A stretch of DNA of 7,411 nt from Neisseriales bacterium (GTDB taxonomy: Bacteria > Pseudomonadota > Gammaproteobacteria > Burkholderiales > UBA11063): positions 1 through 7,411 of the forward strand of contig DPRZ01000275.1 in NCBI GenBank assembly GCA_003538525.1. Direction: 5' to 3'. The notes under the pieces were generated by a model. The model was not told where the DNA came from, searched no databases, and saw only the letters and a list, made by a program, of their open reading frames with translations. Positions 7,109-7,411 of the stretch are shown here, piece after piece. Made by a program: the position numbers and the translations under genes. The stretch's first letter is position 1; each line of letters begins with the position of its first letter.

Positions 7109-7130
7109 ATTGGTTGTTAGCTCCATAAGG

Positions 7131-7139
7131 TGTTAAAAT
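7131..7139 (+). promoter_or_regulatory. Candidate extended -10 promoter of the PspG-like gene
   Basis: TGTTAAAAT matches an extended -10 (TGn followed by TAAAAT, 5 of 6). A possible -35, TTGTTA at 7114-7119, is only 14 bases upstream, which is too close for normal use, but extended -10 promoters tolerate a poor -35. Transcription would start near 7146, about 22 bases before the gene. A new promoter is expected here because a strong terminator lies just upstream. Confidence 0.4.
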
Positions 7140-7167
7140 ATGGGGCATATTAAAAGGTGTACAAAAT

Positions 7168-7411
7168 ATGATGTTAATCTTAGAAATTATTGGTGGCTTG
7201 ATGTTTTTTGGTTTTATGGGCTTTTTAAGTTTGTTATTACTACCAGGCTTATTTGGCTGCTTTGGTTTTTTGTTGGTTGTAGTCTTACTTGGTGGAATGA
7301 TTATCTTTTTTAGTTTAAATCTAGTCTGGGTGATTTTATTTGGCCTAGTTTATTATATTGTAATGGCTGGGGTTAAATATCTCCGTTATAATAAATTACC
7401 AACTTACGATA
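7168..7411 (+). CDS. Small inner-membrane protein, PspG-like (3' end outside the window)
   Basis: An open frame starts at ATG 7168 and runs 81 codons off the right edge without a stop. A ribosome-binding site (AAAAGG at 7152-7157, 10 bases upstream) supports ATG 7168; a second ATG follows at once at 7171. The protein is almost entirely hydrophobic, with two or three predicted membrane helices and no charged residue between Glu6 and the late Lys-Tyr-Leu-Arg-Tyr segment, which would put the C-terminus in the cytoplasm. From memory of the family, it resembles phage-shock protein PspG: an initial hydrophobic hairpin, an LGGM motif, a Trp ten residues after LGGM, and a basic, Tyr-rich tail with KLPTYD. 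E. coli PspG is about 80 residues and sits in the inner membrane as part of the envelope-stress response. Composition alone could mimic such similarity, so the name is tentative. That it is a real membrane-protein gene is well supported. Confidence 0.7.
   Translation, partial: MMLILEIIGGLMFFGFMGFLSLLLLPGLFGCFGFLLVVVLLGGMIIFFSLNLVWVILFGLVYYIVMAGVKYLRYNKLPTYD

Noticed and set aside
7109..7167. Sigma-54 (-24/-12) promoter for the PspG-like gene
   Set aside because: I looked for TGGCAC-N5-TTGC because E. coli pspG uses one; neither half is present with correct spacing.

Overview
The window is an AT-rich bacterial chromosome segment with dense housekeeping genes. Their families and order fit a proteobacterium. 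A divergent mrp/metG pair is common in beta- and gammaproteobacteria. infB-rbfA-truB without rpsO directly after truB is closer to the beta arrangement, since E. coli and many other gammas continue into rpsO-pnp. An AT-rich betaproteobacterium (for example a Neisseriales-type organism) or an AT-rich gamma is the best guess. The genus cannot be fixed from this sequence.

Layout. Positions 2-388 hold the 3' end of infB (translation initiation factor IF2, domain IV). A gap of about 240 bases rich in inverted repeats follows, then rbfA (632-1021) and truB (996-1940), which overlap by 26 bases. truB converges on the minus-strand gene mrp/apbC (2813-1944) with only 3 bases between the two stop codons. 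A 136-base divergent control region separates mrp from metG (2950-5016), a full-length methionyl-tRNA synthetase with its C-terminal tRNA-binding domain. Next is a 650-residue predicted lipoprotein of the alpha/beta-hydrolase (secreted lipase-like) type (5110-7062), with its own promoter and a strong intrinsic terminator. The window ends inside a small hydrophobic protein (from 7168) that resembles the phage-shock protein PspG.

How the genes work together. infB, rbfA and truB serve translation: initiation, 30S maturation and tRNA pseudouridine 55. metG charges initiator and elongator tRNA-Met. mrp handles iron-sulfur cluster delivery and is a neighbour by conserved synteny rather than by pathway. 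The last two genes belong to the cell envelope: a probable outer-membrane or surface esterase/lipase and an inner-membrane stress-type protein. They are accessory to the housekeeping block.

I see no CRISPR array, insertion sequence, phage gene, tRNA or rRNA, and no clearly new multi-gene system. The parts most worth a second look are the lipoprotein hydrolase (four neighbouring cysteine pairs and a large insertion), the orphan PspG-like gene, and the structured leader between infB and rbfA.
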